From: Mesorhabditis belari
Taxonomy: Eukaryota; Nematoda; Chromadorea; Rhabditida; Rhabditidae
NCBI GenBank assembly: GCA_958450365.1
Contig: CAUEEP010000289.1
Location: 1 to 64,000, forward strand
DNA length: 64,000 bases
Direction of reading: 5' to 3'
The translations under genes were made by a program, and so were the position numbers. Positions 45,889-59,248 of the stretch are shown here, in pieces (the stretch's first letter is position 1; the number at the start of each line of letters is the position of its first letter). A model generated the notes under the pieces. The model was not told where the DNA came from. It did not search any database and saw nothing but the letters and a program-made list of their open reading frames with translations.

Positions 45889-48678
45889 GACCCTGACCTT
45901 GCATTTGATAGAAATTTGGACCTAGTAAGACGAAAAGGGTCTCTTCTGAAAACTGAACGCTGTTCGAAGGAATAGAAAGTAAAATGGGGCCAGATTGGTC
46001 GGAATCGCCAGTTGCCCAAAGTTCGTATTGATTCGCGGCGATTATTAGAACATTCTCATCGTTTTGAAATTGCTTCGGGATGCGAATGATGGCCCTGGAA
46101 ATTGTCGAAAATGATCAATTGCAGAATCAAGTATGTTTTGGGAGTCACGAGTGATTGTTGAATTCTGTGATCTGTCGACGATCAACGATTTGATTTAATT
46201 TGATATAATTTGACGATCGATCTTTGTCCAGCTCCTGAGAATTACGATCTGTTGGACTTAATCTGTGATTTTCTCTTTCCCTTCCCCTTTCCCTTCTCCC
46301 CTTTTTTCTTCAGACAATGATGCCCCTTTGTGATGACACGAGAATCGGTGATAAGCAAGAGAATTGGCGACGTGCACTCATAAATTTTCACTTCCAATCA
46401 CTCATAAATTCTATCGACTTGTTTACGCCGAAAAATCAATTTCAACTATCGACCGAAAAAACAATTTCAACCCTCAACTTCTGCCCATTTTGCCCATTTC
46501 CTCTTTGTTTTCTTGACTATTCCCCGATTTTCAAGGGCAATATTTCATTTCGAAGCAGTTTCGAGTTGAGAAATGACCTTTTCTGTTTCTTTTTCCTATC
46601 CAAATCAAGATCAACCCCGAGAAACGTTTTTGCTTAAAGAATTTCCCAATTTTTTAAAACTTTTTACGAATTATGGATGTCATTGATTAAGAAAATGTTA
46701 AGAAATAGAAATTTTTTTCAATAAAAATACGAGTTCTGTTAGGGAAGAGTTTGAACGATCTTCTGCGCTATGGATTCAAAAAGGTATCCTAAAAACTTTT
46801 GCACACTTGTTTTGGAACGCACTTGAGCTGAAAAAGTGACTATTTTGTTTTTGTGACGGCTTTTTTTTGGAGATCCAACGACAGATAACCGCCCCCACCC
46901 CTCGCCTGCTTCCATTTGCTTCAAAAATGATAAACCATTCCCCTTTCGCCCATCTAGTTCATCAAATTATGCCCCTTTTCGCTTTTTGGCCGCCAATTTC
47001 ACCCCGCACAATTGATGTGTTTATTATGCAGCGCCCATTGCCTTTCCGTTGTCAATTTCTGCCTGAAAATTGAGAAATTTTTCACCCACCGTTAGCCATT
47101 TGTCTAGTTGGATGTCACAGTAGCTTTAAATTTAACTATTTACTTTTAAAGACGATTTTTGAAATTTTAGCTTATCAGGGTTGAAAGAGAGCAAGAGATT
47201 TTCTTGAAAATTTTTGATTCGATCGAGAATTTACATACTTTTTCGTGGATTCTGGAGCGCATTGGATAATCAGCGCTTAAAAAGCACTTTAGAAAGAGCT
47301 CTAAAAAGAAATCTTATTTTGTTGATTGATCGAGAGCGCCGGCGATAGTTGTTTTGATTGAACGATCTCGAGAAGGGCCGATCCGAGATTCGATCGCTTC
47401 TTGGGTGTAAAAAAGTGTGTTGTCTTTTCGAAAAGTTAATCTAACTATTCCTAGCGACAATTGAATAGGGTTTTCTGTTTTTTTTCGGCTAAATTCGATT
47501 GGTATTCGATGGCCGCTTTTCCCTTTTCAAACAATTCTCGATTTTGACAATATGCATAGTGTCGTCTATCTTACCGTTTCCAAGTCTCTACCAATTCATT
47601 CAAAAATTCAGTCAAAGTCAATCACCCACTTCCCAGCTTCCTTTCTTCCTTCCTTCCTTTCTTCCTTTCTCTTCACTATTTGTGATTTGCCTGGGTGATT
47701 GATGTCTCCTTTGGGAAAATCGGGCGCGACTCCTAGCCTCTCAATTTTGACTCTGTTGATATTTCTAGCCATTTACCCCTCAAAACCTGACACTTCTTTG
47801 AATTTATTACCGATTTAGAGAGATTTATTGCTTTTCAAGCCTTTCCTTTTTCTACAGAACTGTTAAAATCTTAATCCATCTCGACCAACTCCAATCTTCA
47901 TCCAATCTAACTCATTCGCTGTTGAAGTCTTGTTGCTCTTGCTCGTTTTTATATCTCAGTCTCAGCTCTTTCGTCAAGACCATCAAGATCACAGGCTTTA
48001 GAAAATAACTAGCCTAACTATTGGAGAAGTGTCGGATATTAAAGCAACCAAGAACAATCAAAAACCCGGACTGAGAACTTCTTCCTTAGTCAGCATATTC
48101 CTCAGATCTAACATCAGATTACCATTCATTTTGATCAGCCTAGAGCACTTTGAAGCTGAAAAAGATACCAAAAATGGGTACAGAATTAGTAAAGACTTTA
48201 GTAGACTCAAAATCAAAGATTTTTCATTCAAAGAATTCGCGTTCTACTAGGTAAGATCGGGAAAAGTCTCTTGAAAAAGCTCAAAAAAAAAATTTTGTAT
48301 TGATATAAGGTAGCTTTATTGAATAAAGATTTCTTTTTGAAATTGATTATTGGCAAACCGAATAGTTTATGGCTTAGTCTAGCTGTCTGTACCTGTACCC
48401 GTTCTCGGTTTTAGCTTAAAAAGCTTAGAAATTTCCACAATATAGACTTAAACAGGCTATTGGAGAGTTGAGAACGATTTAGGGAACGTTTTGAAAGCAG
48501 TTTAGATTATGGGGGCTTCTCTAGCTTCTTTCAGATTCTTTTTTACACAAAAACTCCTAGAATCTGATCGCCGATTTCCATTTGATGAGCTTAATTTTAG
48601 TTACATTGTTTACATTGCTTACATTTGACAAAGGAATAACAAAATTTGATCAATTGAGCTCAAAATTGAGTTAATCGA

Positions 48679-51247
48679 ATGAAAACTGGCAACGTTTATC
48701 AGAAAATTTGCAATTTACATTCGAGAATTGACTCTGCCACTCGATTACTGAAGCATTTTCCTCGATTCTGTCAATTTTTTCCCAAATTTTCATCACCGCC
48801 GCTTTTTCGTGACTTGAAAATCCCTAGGGATTGGCTGAAAAGTCCGTTTGTCGGTCAAAATGTTCGTTTCTCTCAACTAAAAACCCGAAAAATCTATTTA
48901 TTTGCTTTTGCCGCTATTTTTCCTCCATTTTCAACTTTCAGATATGTAAAACGGATGAAAAATGTTGAAAAAATGGGCAAAGAAATCATTTTTCTGATTA
49001 TTCTTGTTTCCCTACTGGCGATCAACTATCGAAAACATCTCTGGAAAGTCGCTTTGTGGCTGGAAGATGCGTATTTCCCGTTGGAAGGTCGGTTTCCAGA
49101 TTTCAGTTTTCCGATTTCCTACTGCGCCCTAAATTGCTCGAAATCTCGAAAATCCCTTATCAGAATCTATCAATGCGGGGTTGGAAAATGTAGCTGACGA
49201 GGAGATCCTGGGGGGATGAGAGTGTTGAGCTTCTGTGCAAAACTTGGAAACCGTAAAATCGGCATCAACTCGGCTCGGCGGGGTGCACTACGATCAGGGA
49301 AAACACGGTGTTATTGCTGATGATCAGAAATTTGCCAATCGAGCCTCAAGATCAGTTAGCCAGGTCAGAAGCCAGGCTCAAGACTATCTGACCGTCTTGA
49401 GCTTCCAGCCAGCGCCGGCATGCAATTTTGTGTGCTCAGGCCAGAACTACCTAACAATAGGGTCTCAAGGTGTTCAGTAATAAATAAAAACAATAATAAA
49501 TAAAAATCATAAATCTAATTAATCTGAAAAAAACAAGACAACAAAAACTAAAAAATGAAAAAGAGACGACGACTCGACGCTCCCATCAACTACCTCCAAA
49601 TGGCGGCGACGTCAATTGAAATGCGACGTCGCGCGAGAAAGAACATTTAACGATAAGATAAAAGTAAACTTAAAATTTGCGACGGAAAATTCAAATTTAA
49701 CATGAAAGCATCTCGAAATCATTCTTTACTTTTATTTCTTTAAAGTTTCCCGTTTGGAGATGTACAAAACATTTTACAAGCCATTGAATAGGGCTAAATG
49801 AATAGCGCGCCTGGCTAAATCACGGGCACATCAAGTTACAGAGTCAAATGATCAAGAAAATGAAAACAAAGCTATTTAGTCCATTCCTTTGAAGATTATT
49901 GACAAGTCAGCTCTAGGCTTCTTTAAAAACCTTAAAAACTTCTCTTCTAACCCTCCAATTTCATCGAAATCACTCTTAAAGCTAAATGAAACCAATTTAG
50001 ATTCACCCGTGTTTCCGCTTGGTGCTTCGTTAATCAAAACAAGTGACGGACTAAGAATACCTGGCTTAAATGGTTAGTCTTTTATCAGCTTTTTACGACA
50101 ATATGCTAACGTTAAAAGAATCTAAACAAAGAAAAAGCGATGATTCACATATTTTTTCACACTAATTACAGGACCTAGATTCATCTACTGTTTTTCAGTC
50201 TCAATCAAATGCATCGATCGATCAATTATCCCAAAATATCCCGTCTTGGGTGAGGGATGGAATAAACGAGTCTACTCTTTTGAGGAATTTGCTCTAAAGA
50301 CCCCGCACCTTAGCGGCCACTCGATGCACCTTTGTCAGAAGAAATTTTCCACGAAAATCGTCTCGGTACGGAAATTTCTCAACAGATTTAGCCGATCTGG
50401 AACACACGACACTTAAAAAACCCATTTCCAGGAGAAACTCTGCCAATTGCAGCTTCGCGAGTCTTTCCTCCGCGAAATCCTCTGGCTCAAGCGGCTAGAA
50501 AGTGACTCGAATGTGCCTAACGTGGGTCGATTTCGAATTCAACGTTCCTTCTGGAACGCACAAGGCGCACAAGAAAATTTTTTTTTGGTTTTTTTTATTT
50601 TGCAAAATTGTTACGGTAGTCCAGGGGTTTGTTGCTAAAATGTCGATCTTTGATTTACGGTCTAATTTCGGTGAAATCTTATCCAGTGCGTTCCAGGATC
50701 TACGGAAAAGTAGGAAATTTGGGAATTCTAGCTTATTGGGGGTGATGAATGGCATTGAAAATGAAACCTGTACAAGTTAAACTGAAAAACGCTAGTTTTG
50801 ATCGAGTTTCCATTTCTAGCTCTTCTCCTATTGTGCCGAGCTGGATAACTACTCGATTGGGATTGAAAAAGGTCAACCAGTGACTACTTTATCCCTGCTG
50901 GCTGTCACTTTACAGCAACGGATCGCCATCGTCCATCAGATCACCGGTTTCCTCCTCCGCAACTCCGAAATCGATTTTCGGGACTTTCGAAGGCAACAAG
51001 TTTGTGAAATACTGCTGTGAGCTCCAGATCGAAGAAATTTCAAGAAAATTTCAACTTTCAGTTCGTTTTCAACGCCGAACTCATCCCGTTATTCGTCGAC
51101 TTTGATGATGTTGTCGAGAAGGGGAACGGCGGCGGTAATTGTTTTAGAAAAATCCGCATTTTGGCTTGAAGCAAGGATTACGGCAAGGGAACAATCACAA
51201 ATCGTTCAGATGACACAAAAACCGCCACTCAAATCTATCGATCAATG
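48679..51247 (+). CDS. Gene K copy 2: unrecognised multi-exon gene
   Basis: Matches copy 1 exon for exon: ATG 48679 (MKTGNVYQKICNLHSRIDSA); the membrane exon at about 48944-49089 (EIIFLIILVSLLAINYRKHL); the NFSSNPPISSKS exon to about 50068; 50199-50365; 50432 to about 50563; 50820-50999 (LFSYCAELDNYSIGIEKGQP, TLQQRIAIVHQITGFLL); 51062-51134; 51172-51247. Frame is kept in the last five exons. Between the start and the membrane exon, copies 1 and 2 differ by frame-shifting indels, so that stretch is probably intron. The proposed last-exon acceptor upstream of CATTTTGG is CCG here but CAG in copy 1. Whether either copy is functional is unclear. Confidence 0.4.
49485..49870 (-). promoter_or_regulatory. 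Promoter-like CGACGTCGC region (inverted copy of 34850-35230)
   Basis: On the minus strand: TTCTTTCTCGCGCGACGTCG, then GACGTCGCCGCCATTTGGAG, then TTTTTTTCAG. CRE-like and GC-rich motifs in AT-rich surroundings suggest a promoter and 5' UTR, followed by an acceptor. Here no first exon follows; the sequence turns into the alpha exon region. Confidence 0.3.
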
Positions 51248-52133
51248 ATTTACGAGTTTCTCGCCGTTGGAGCAAACGAGACCCAGGTGAAATATCGTCA
51301 AAAAAAGAATTATAGCCAAAAGAATCTCACTGATATCTAAATCCTGGATGTCAGCTTAAAAAAGGTCGAGTTACTGTAGCTTGATCATCATTTATAACAG
51401 ATTCAGCTCTCTCTATGACTTCAAGTCCAATAAAATACTATAAAACGGTTAATCGCCTTTTTAAGATCAAATTTCTAGATTCTGGATCTCATGCTACAAA
51501 AAGAAGTTATGTTATGGTATCTAGATCACTTTTTAGCTCTCCACCCTTCGTGACCTCGATCAAGTACACGAGCGTGGCCACCTCTCCGTTCATCTTCTAG
51601 ACGATTTTTTGAGTAGATTCTAAGATCTGGAAGGCACTAGGCTGATTGTCCAGTAAAAACTGTACTTTTACTGTAAACTTCTTTGCCCTAAGGCTCTCCA
51701 TTTTTGATAATTTGACTATTTGACATTCCTGATTGACACATCGATTTTCTGATTTTATGCGGGTTCTTACAGTATTTTTAGCGATATTTCAATGCACTAC
51801 CTTTCATTCTTGAATTCCTTGGTTCTTCTTACATTTTTTTGGCCAGTTTACAGGGTATTTTGTAGAGAGTATTTGTGTGTAATCGGATAAATTTGAATTA
51901 TCAAAAGTGTTTTTCAAATCAATTCCTCTGCCGTTGATTCGGGTGCACTGTGGCGAAGATGTAAATGAAAAATTCTTAAAGAAAAACGACAACAACCTTT
52001 TTCACAACCGCATACAAATCTTGATCGTCGAGGCGCCGTTTGTACCACAAATAAACATGGATGCAGTACGGTAGAGATTCAACTCACTTACGGCTGACTT
52101 TAGAAAGCAGGCCAGATTTCTTGAGAAACTAAA

Positions 52134-52575
52134 GCCAAGCCTAAGTCTGAGCCTGAGCCTAAGCCTGATCCTAAGCCAACTCACCCTTTTGTTCTGGTCT
52201 ACTAGGATTTGGTTACCTATAGAATACTCTAACTGTAACCAGCTCTAGCTCTAGTTCTAGCTCTATCAAATAGATCTGATAGAAACAGATCAAGCAAAGC
52301 TGTTCTCGGCTAGCCAAGAATAACTCAAACACCAAGCCAGTCGCCAAAATTAGATTTGTTTCACTCAGATCTCTTACGTGGAGCCTAAGCCTGAGCCTAA
52401 GCCTAAGCCTAACGCATGAGCATCGCGAAGCGCTTGTCTCTTAGCTCTGAGAACTGGCCGAGATCCAGAAAATGGAGGTTTAGCCCAAACCCAAATAGAC
52501 TTCGTGCGAGGCGCTAGCCGCTAGCCTTCGCACTAAGTCCAAGCTTCAGCCTAAGCCTGAGCCTAAACCAGGCCT
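52134..52575. repeat. Degenerate telomere-like hexamers, alpha-2 copy
   Basis: Same three clusters as 15769-16215, in a slightly cleaner form (CCTAAGCCTAAGCCTAAC at about 52398). The copies differ by single substitutions only. Confidence 0.6.
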
Positions 52576-53022
52576 AGGCCAGAGTTAGGAACCAGATTCA
52601 TGCCAAGTTAGGTCATACTAGCAAAGCCAATTCGTTAGATTTGACCAAAGCTGATACTGCTAGACAAGACTAGATAGTAAGATTTAACCAACAGAAATCA
52701 GGTCAGGTTAGCAGGAGAGGTTGGTCAAGCAACCAGCTCATGACCAGTTCTGACCAAACTTGGACTGACGTCTGGCCTTGGAAATCTCTCTAATGAATAC
52801 CGATCGCTCCGCATTGAAGATCACTTTGACGACAAAATCCTCGTCGACAACTCTTTTCATCAAATATATCAACCAATTAATATTTTCCTTTGAGAAGCGT
52901 CGATACTGAAACTAGGAGATTCATAACGTAAAAAGTTTATTTAAAATTTTAAATTGAAACTCACAGTTACTACTCGAGATCTTGAGTACAAGCAATAGAA
53001 CAGACTGCACATTCTCCATTGA

Positions 53023-53640
53023 ATGATGGCAGCTTCCGGGAAATCCAGCGCTGAGTTGATAAAGCGCTCAAGAGCCGTTGAGGGTCGTGCCAGATTGCTA
53101 TATTATTGCCAAGTTGGCTTGGCAATAAGCCTCATCAAGCTTCACATTCTTGGGCCAATGAACCAAACAATGGAGGAACCATTATCGAAAGCAAATCACT
53201 TGGATCTCAAAGCGTTGATGCTACGAATGTTGTTGTATTGTTTGAAAGGCGTCACATCGCAACCCATTTGACCAAGGGTAAAGAAATTGCTGAACAAGGA
53301 TCGGTCAGATTCCTTGCGCCAGCTTCTGGCTTCCAAGCCTGGCCTTGTCTATTTTCTTTGTCTGCCAATCTCTAATCTTGTGGATTGGCCTTCTCAGCCG
53401 CGATACAAGATCTAAATAGCGACATCAGTGACTCGAAAGCTTGCAAAATCTTGACATCTACCAGCGTTGGCAACCCAACAATGCCCATATAAAGCATGAA
53501 ACGCTGCGTGCAAATCGTGTTCTTGTGATAGATCGACACTAGAAGACTGTTCAAGAGAGGCAAATTGCAAGATTTGACCCGGAATGCTCAGGCCGAATGG
53601 CCAATGCGAAAGAGTCAAGTTGCATCCTTTTTTCATTCTA
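53023..53640. other. Alpha-2 region with unassigned open frames
   Basis: Counterpart of 16665-17270. The plus strand holds ESKSLGSQSVDATNVVVLFE, then RRHIATHLTKGKEIAEQGS in one frame, which is broken in alpha-1. The minus strand is open too (MPLLNSLLVSIYHKNTI). No family is recognised. Confidence 0.3.
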
Positions 53641-54727
53641 GGCCAAGCCAAAGCCAAGGTTTTAAGCCAATTCAATGGTAAGGCTGAAAAACCAGGCAAA
53701 TACCAATACCAATGGCAAATAAAGGCCATTGGTTTCGGCTTGATTTTGGCTTGATTTTGGCTTGAATTTGGCCTTTTCAAAAACTTGGCTTTGTCTTTTC
53801 CATTGACAATCCGACTTTAAGCTCGAATATCTTGGTGTTTAGCTATTTAATTTCTACATTTTGGTTTTATTAGATGCATCTAGTCTTTCTCCATCGATTG
53901 GTATAAAAACTATTGAAATTCTTTCGCCCAATCCAAAGAAATTTGAGCTTAAAGTTCGATTACCAATGGCAAATATTCCACTGGCCTCTCTGGCCTGTGG
54001 GATCTGGCCAAGGCTTCCCAAGGTTCAGTTTTGATCGAATCTAAACAAGATCTAGCCTGATTTTGTTTGAAATTATGCTTGTAGTAAGATATTCTTTTGA
54101 TTCAACAGTCAAAAAAAGTCAAATTCGATCAAAACCTTTTCAAAAAAACTCACGATCCGTTTTTTAAGCGAAATGATCGGAATCGGAAAGAGAATGACTG
54201 CAATGGTCGATAGCTTTCGAACCTTACTAGCGCCAAAGATCGAAAAGAAGAGTCGAAAAGATAAAAGTCTGGACCTGGGCTTTCCATTCTGACTGAGCTA
54301 ATAAGGGGATTAAGACGTAGACTTGGCTATTGATCTTCTTTTTATAATAATCACTATTGATCAAGATCCTCATTGATCTAGTGATAATCTTCATTGATCA
54401 CTAAACGCTGAGTAAAATGATCGGAATCGGAAACAGAATGACTGCAATGGTCGATAGCTTACATACGAGAATGTGCACAAAAGGGTATTTTGCGGGTGAA
54501 GTGCTAAAAAGCGCAATGAAATAGAGCTTTCTGAAAAGTGGAACCACCAAATATGGTTTTGTGTACATCCTCGTAGGTAAGGTGAAGTTTATCGGCAGAA
54601 TTTAAAACATTCTACCGTTCTACCGTAAACCTCTTGATGGTGCCTTCTAAAACGTGCTCCTTTCGTATATTTAAAGAAATTTTTTGCCATAAATTTCATT
54701 CTTTGCAATTGGTTCAGCAGGTGTATG

Positions 54728-54803
54728 TCCCGTAAATCCTGTGATAGATCACCGGCCTCTAGTGCGTGCCACATGGGCGAGGTACTCTTACAGTGTTTAC
54801 AGG
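54728..54803. promoter_or_regulatory. Upstream hairpin of FW10
   Basis: CCGTAAATCCTGTGATAG ... GGTACTCTTACAGTGTTTAC around CCTCTAGTGCGTGCCACATG, about 83 bp before the ATG. The left arm has lost its TACCCC stretch, so pairing is weaker than at FW4. Confidence 0.45.
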
Positions 54804-54886
54804 AGCTAGTAGTAGTATTTTGTTCGGGGACTTTTCCTTTTATTAATTACGATGTTATCTCTGCTGTAATTTTTCATTTAGTGGAG

Positions 54887-57347
54887 ATGTCGAATAGACA
54901 GGAGAGCAGCAAGACTCAAATCCAAGACCCAACTCCGGAGAACCAACCATTGTTCCAAAAGGACTTCTTGGTACAATTGCCAAAGGAGGTTTGTTAAAGC
55001 CTGTGGGAGTAATTGTTTAATGTTAGATTGCTTATCGCATCATCGCCCATTTGACCCCGCGCGATTTGATGACTTGTGCTGGCGTTTCACGGACGTGGCA
55101 ACGGATTTGTGAAGATGATCAGACTTGGCGACAGAAATGTTTCGAGAACGGATATATGGAATTTGATGCGCCAAGGTTTGTTACAGTTTTGAGCTGATAA
55201 TATAACAATTAAAAATACGTATCTGGTAGATTTATATTAAGCTAGATTTTAAGACTTGTAGAATATCGGACAGTAATGTTATTCATTCCAAAGGAAACAA
55301 GGATATAAAGCATATGATAATGTTTAGATGAACTGTTTCATATTTAGGAAATCAATTATAAAAAGACTCGTCTCAAACTTGTTATTTTAGTTTTCGTTTT
55401 CTCGGAGGTTTGGCGGCGAATCCAGCGCATCGAGCAAATAAACAAGTGGGGATCACAATCTGTTCACATATGGACCTTCAAGAAGCACAGCAGAATCGAC
55501 AGGCACGCGAGATAGCATATGGACAGTTAGTGACCGAACTTATTGCAGAATGGAGTTTTTTCTAGATGTTATGAGCGTTCGCCATGGAAGTCGCTGTACT
55601 TGCGAAAGAAGCGAATCGTTTCGAATTGGCGATCCCGGGCGATTCAATCAAGCGCTGTTCTAGAGGTTTGAATAAATGGTTGGACCGAAAAAATGGTTTT
55701 TAGGATGACTTTAAATGCGCCATTCCTCTACAAGTTCACCCTGGTCTTATCATTACTGGTTCTCATGATTATAAATGGCGGGTCTGGAATGTTGAAGATG
55801 CTCAAGTTTGTTTTTTTTAATTATTATTGTACGTCCGAATTTAGCCAGCTTTTACTCTAACTGGTCAGAATGGTCTCCTTTATTCGTATGAAGTGAGCGA
55901 AGATCGCAAATACATTGTCTGGTTAGTTAATAGATTATAGCTAGTGCAATTCATGAGAGTTGCCAATGAAGCTAAAAAGATTCAAACAGAAATTCTTATG
56001 ACAACAAATTCTATTGTAATATTTCAGTGGCGGGTTTCATGAAACGTTGCGTGTTTGGTGTGGTCAAACCGATGCACAGCTTCATGTTTTGCAGGGACAT
56101 ACGGATAGGATTTCATGCATGAGTCTACATGGGACAACGTGAGCGATCGGAATTTTCTGTTGAGCTAAGATCATAATGTTTTAGTCTTGTTTCTGGATCG
56201 TGGGATCAAACACTCCGAGTCTGGGACCTTATCGACGGAAAATGCCTTCACATTTTGGCTGGCGAGGCGTGGGTATGTGGATTAAAGTTAGGGCTTAAAC
56301 AAAGCTAAATTTCAGGTGAGTTTTGTGAAATTTGATGGAGAACGGGTTGTATTTGATGGCCAAGCTTTTGCCGTAAACGTTTGTACAGTTATTAGTGCAA
56401 TTTATGATATTCTATTAGGTTTGGAATGTACACACGGAAGAGTGTTTGCACACGCTGACGGGTCACACGGAGAGGATCAATTCTCTTTTGGTGAGTTGAG
56501 TTGTCAATTTTTGGCTTTAATGAGGATTCTGTTTTAGTTTGAGCCAGAGCGCGATCTTGTCGTGTCGGGCAGTCGTGACGGAACTATTCGCGTCTGGGAT
56601 GTGCAAGGAGGGGGTGGGTTTTACTTGTTCACTATTCTTTTTCAATGTCATCTATAGTTTTTTCTTTCAGCATGCATCGCACATCTTGTCTTTCATGAAG
56701 GGTCACGGCTCAGTGGTTACTTTGGGATGCAGCTTCGCGGAAACATTTTGGCCTGCTATTACGCCTCGGAAGTTAAGGTATGTTTAATCAGCCCTATGAA
56801 AACTACTTCCATTTCTTTAGGTTTGGGACATTCGTGAGGGTGGCTCGTGCCTTCACCACTTACATGACGTAAATGGTCGTACGTCGGCCATCACTTCATT
56901 GCAATTGCTCGACTCCGGCCTTTTGGTGACAGGTTCGATGAATGGCTCGGTCATGCTCTGGGATGTGGACAAAGGTATACTCTTTTAAATTACCGATAGG
57001 ACTATGGTAACAAAATCCATACGATAGTCTAGAAAATCCAAACTTCAGGCTTTTATTTAGACTAGTGTTTATAACTACGTAACATGATTCATTGACGATT
57101 CAAGCTTAGAAATATGTTGATAGTTAGTATTCTGTTGTTAATTTTTTATCAACTATACGAGAATTTTGCAATTTAAGGTATCTTTGTTCGTGATCTCATT
57201 CGTCTTCCATTGGTTGACCATCGCCATTATTATTGGAATCTCGAAGCCTCTGAAACATTACTCGTCTGTGGAGTTCGAGTTTGTGAAGACCGATCGTTAG
57301 ATGAGGCGAAGATCATCTTGATCGATTTTGACGCATCATATCCATAG
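54887..57347 (+). CDS. FW10: intact F-box/WD40 protein, FBXW7/SEL-10-like
   Basis: Exons: 54887-54988, 55027-55175, 55391-55525, 55566-55665, 55704-55805, 55845-55921, 56028-56138, 56185-56272, 56316-56378, 56419-56490, 56538-56613, 56671-56777, 56821-56974, 57178-57347; 501 aa with no break. Start MSNRQESSKTQIQDPTPENQ is 12 residues longer than FW4. F-box FLVQLPKE, then [15 protein letters not shown]. Seven WD repeats: WRVWN, LRVWC, LRVWD, VNVWN, IRVWD, VKVWD, VMLWD. Ends [13 protein letters not shown]. The positions of human R465, R479 and R505 are S, W and S. It is the alpha-2 partner of FW4, with most changes scattered substitutions; both frames being preserved after duplication argues that both are used. 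SCF substrate receptor by family; target unknown. Confidence 0.85.
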
Positions 57348-57723
57348 GTATATTTGTATTTTTGCTCTTTGCCTGAGCCTTATTGTGATTTTCCGAAGAA
57401 TTCTGTCGGTATTTCCATTCCTCTGAACTTTCATTGCTAGTGATTTCCTTTCAGTGGTTACCCACATTTACACACTTGTATGTCATAGTCTTGATTTTGT
57501 GAACCTTTTTTTTCCACTAACCTGGTGTTAGTCATTGACCTTTTTGAATCTTTCAAAATCGTCAAGTGCAAACCATCTTTCAAAATTTCTATCCCTTCAA
57601 ATTAGTTGGTTGGTTGGTTGCTGTCAACGTTCGATTATTTTCCGCATCGAGTCCTGTGATTCTTTATTTGCTCGATTTTTCAAGATTCAAGAATCTATAT
57701 CTCACCGGTTTAAATCTAAATAA
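57348..57723 (+). repeat. FW 3'-flank repeat (FW10 copy, shortened)
   Basis: Starts like the other flanks, then stops at AAATAAAATGCATAAAG, where the pre-alpha sequence begins. Confidence 0.7.
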
Positions 57724-58420
57724 AATGCATAAAGTTAAAGGAAGGGCATTTCAAAGTTTTTCTCTGCGAAGTTTAAAAGACCCTGACCTTGCATTTGACA
57801 GCAATTTGGACCCAGTAAGATGAAAAGGGCGTCTCCTGAAAACTGAACGCTGTTCGAAGGAAAAGAAATAAAATGGGGCCAGATTGGTCGGAATCGCCAG
57901 TTGCCCAAAGTTCGTATTGATTCGCGGCGATTATTAGAACATTCTCATCGTTTTGAAATTGCTTCGGGATGCGAATGATGGCCCTGGAAAATGTCGAAAA
58001 TGATCAATTGCAGAATCAAGTATGATTTGGGAGTCACGAGTGATTGTTGAAGTCTGCGATCTGTCGAAGATCAACGATTTGAAAGATGTTCGGGAAATTT
58101 GACGATCGATCTTTCCAAAGCTCCTAAGAATTACGATCTGTTGGACTTAATCTGTCATTTTCTCTTTCTCTTTCTCTTTTCCCCTTTTTTCTTCAGACAA
58201 TAATGCCCCTTTGTGATGACACGAGAATCGGTGATAGGCAAGAGAATTTGCGACTTGCACTCATAAATTTTCACTTCCAATCACTCATAAATTCTATCGA
58301 CTTGTTTACGCATCTCGAAAAAAAACTGAAAATTATCACTTTTCGGATTTCTTTCTCGAAAAATGCCAAAAAATTCCCCTTGAGAATAAATCCCAAAGCA
58401 ACTCCTCAACTTTTGCCCTG
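57724..58420 (+). repeat. Start of a third alpha unit, truncated
   Basis: Matches 45826-46440 (AAAGTTAAAGGAAGGGC, CCCTGACCTTGCATTTGACA, the pyrimidine tract, ATGCCCCTTTGTGATGACAC). It breaks near 58330-58420, joining an inverted FW 3' flank. With alpha-2 directly before it, this shows a tandem arrangement. Confidence 0.8.
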
Positions 58421-58429
58421 AATTTTTTG

Positions 58430-59248
58430 AATCATGAAAAATCGAGCAAATAAAGAATAACAGGACCCGATACGGACTAAAAATAATCGAACGTTGACAG
58501 CAAGCAGTCAAACAACTAATTCGAAGGAATAGCAATTTTAAAGATGGTTTGCTCTTGACGATTCTGAAACATTAGAGAAGGTATAAAAATAAAATAAAGT
58601 TAAGTGTTGAAAGACCAAAAGTGATCCAAAAGTTCACCTTAAGTGGGTGCACTTCCCTTGTTAGAGTTTCGTGTAACAAAATGGTAAACAAAATTCTGTT
58701 AATTGAAACCTGTGAACAACCAAAAGTCAAAAAGCACACCGTACATTTGAAAACTGTAGGCCGAAAGCCAGAGCTTTTGTCGGAGTGAAAATTTTCATCT
58801 GCGGAATCGTATTCATTGAAGGAGCCTGGCAGTTGACCTGGGTTGCTTTTTTGCCAATATCAGTTGCTTATGCATTTTATTTAGATTTAAACCGGTGAGA
58901 TATAGATTCTTGAATCTTGAAAAATCGAGCAAATAAAGAATCACAGGACTTTATGCGGACTAAAAATAATCGAACGTTGACAACAACCAACCAACTAATT
59001 TGAAGGGATAGAAATTTTGAAAGATGGCTTGCACTTGATGATTCTGAAACATTGAAGAGGGTCAATGACTAGCAGCAGGTTAGTGGAAAAAAAAGGTTCC
59101 AAAATCAAGACTATGACATACAAGTGTGTAAAATGTGGGTAACCATTGAAAGGAAATCACAAGCAATGAAAGCTCAAAAGGAAATACCGACAGAATTCTT
59201 CGGAAAATAACAATAAGGCCTAGGGAAAGATCTAAAATACAAACACAC
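58430..59248 (-). repeat. FW 3'-flank repeat (FW11 copy), doubled
   Basis: Inverted flank from the FW11 stop outward, with the TTAGTTGGTTGGTTG region present twice (about 58500 and 58990). Confidence 0.65.

Larger units (their letters stand above)
45889..57720. repeat. Segmental duplication alpha-2 (direct copy of 9908-21290)
   Basis: Same order and strand as alpha-1: candidate exons (45889-46420), gene K (48679-51247), telomere-like repeats (52134-52575), FW10 and its 3' flank. Differences are mostly substitutions and small indels. Gene-free stretches within it (46640-48670, 52600-53020, 53800-54440) show nothing I recognise. The next unit starts immediately after it. Confidence 0.85.
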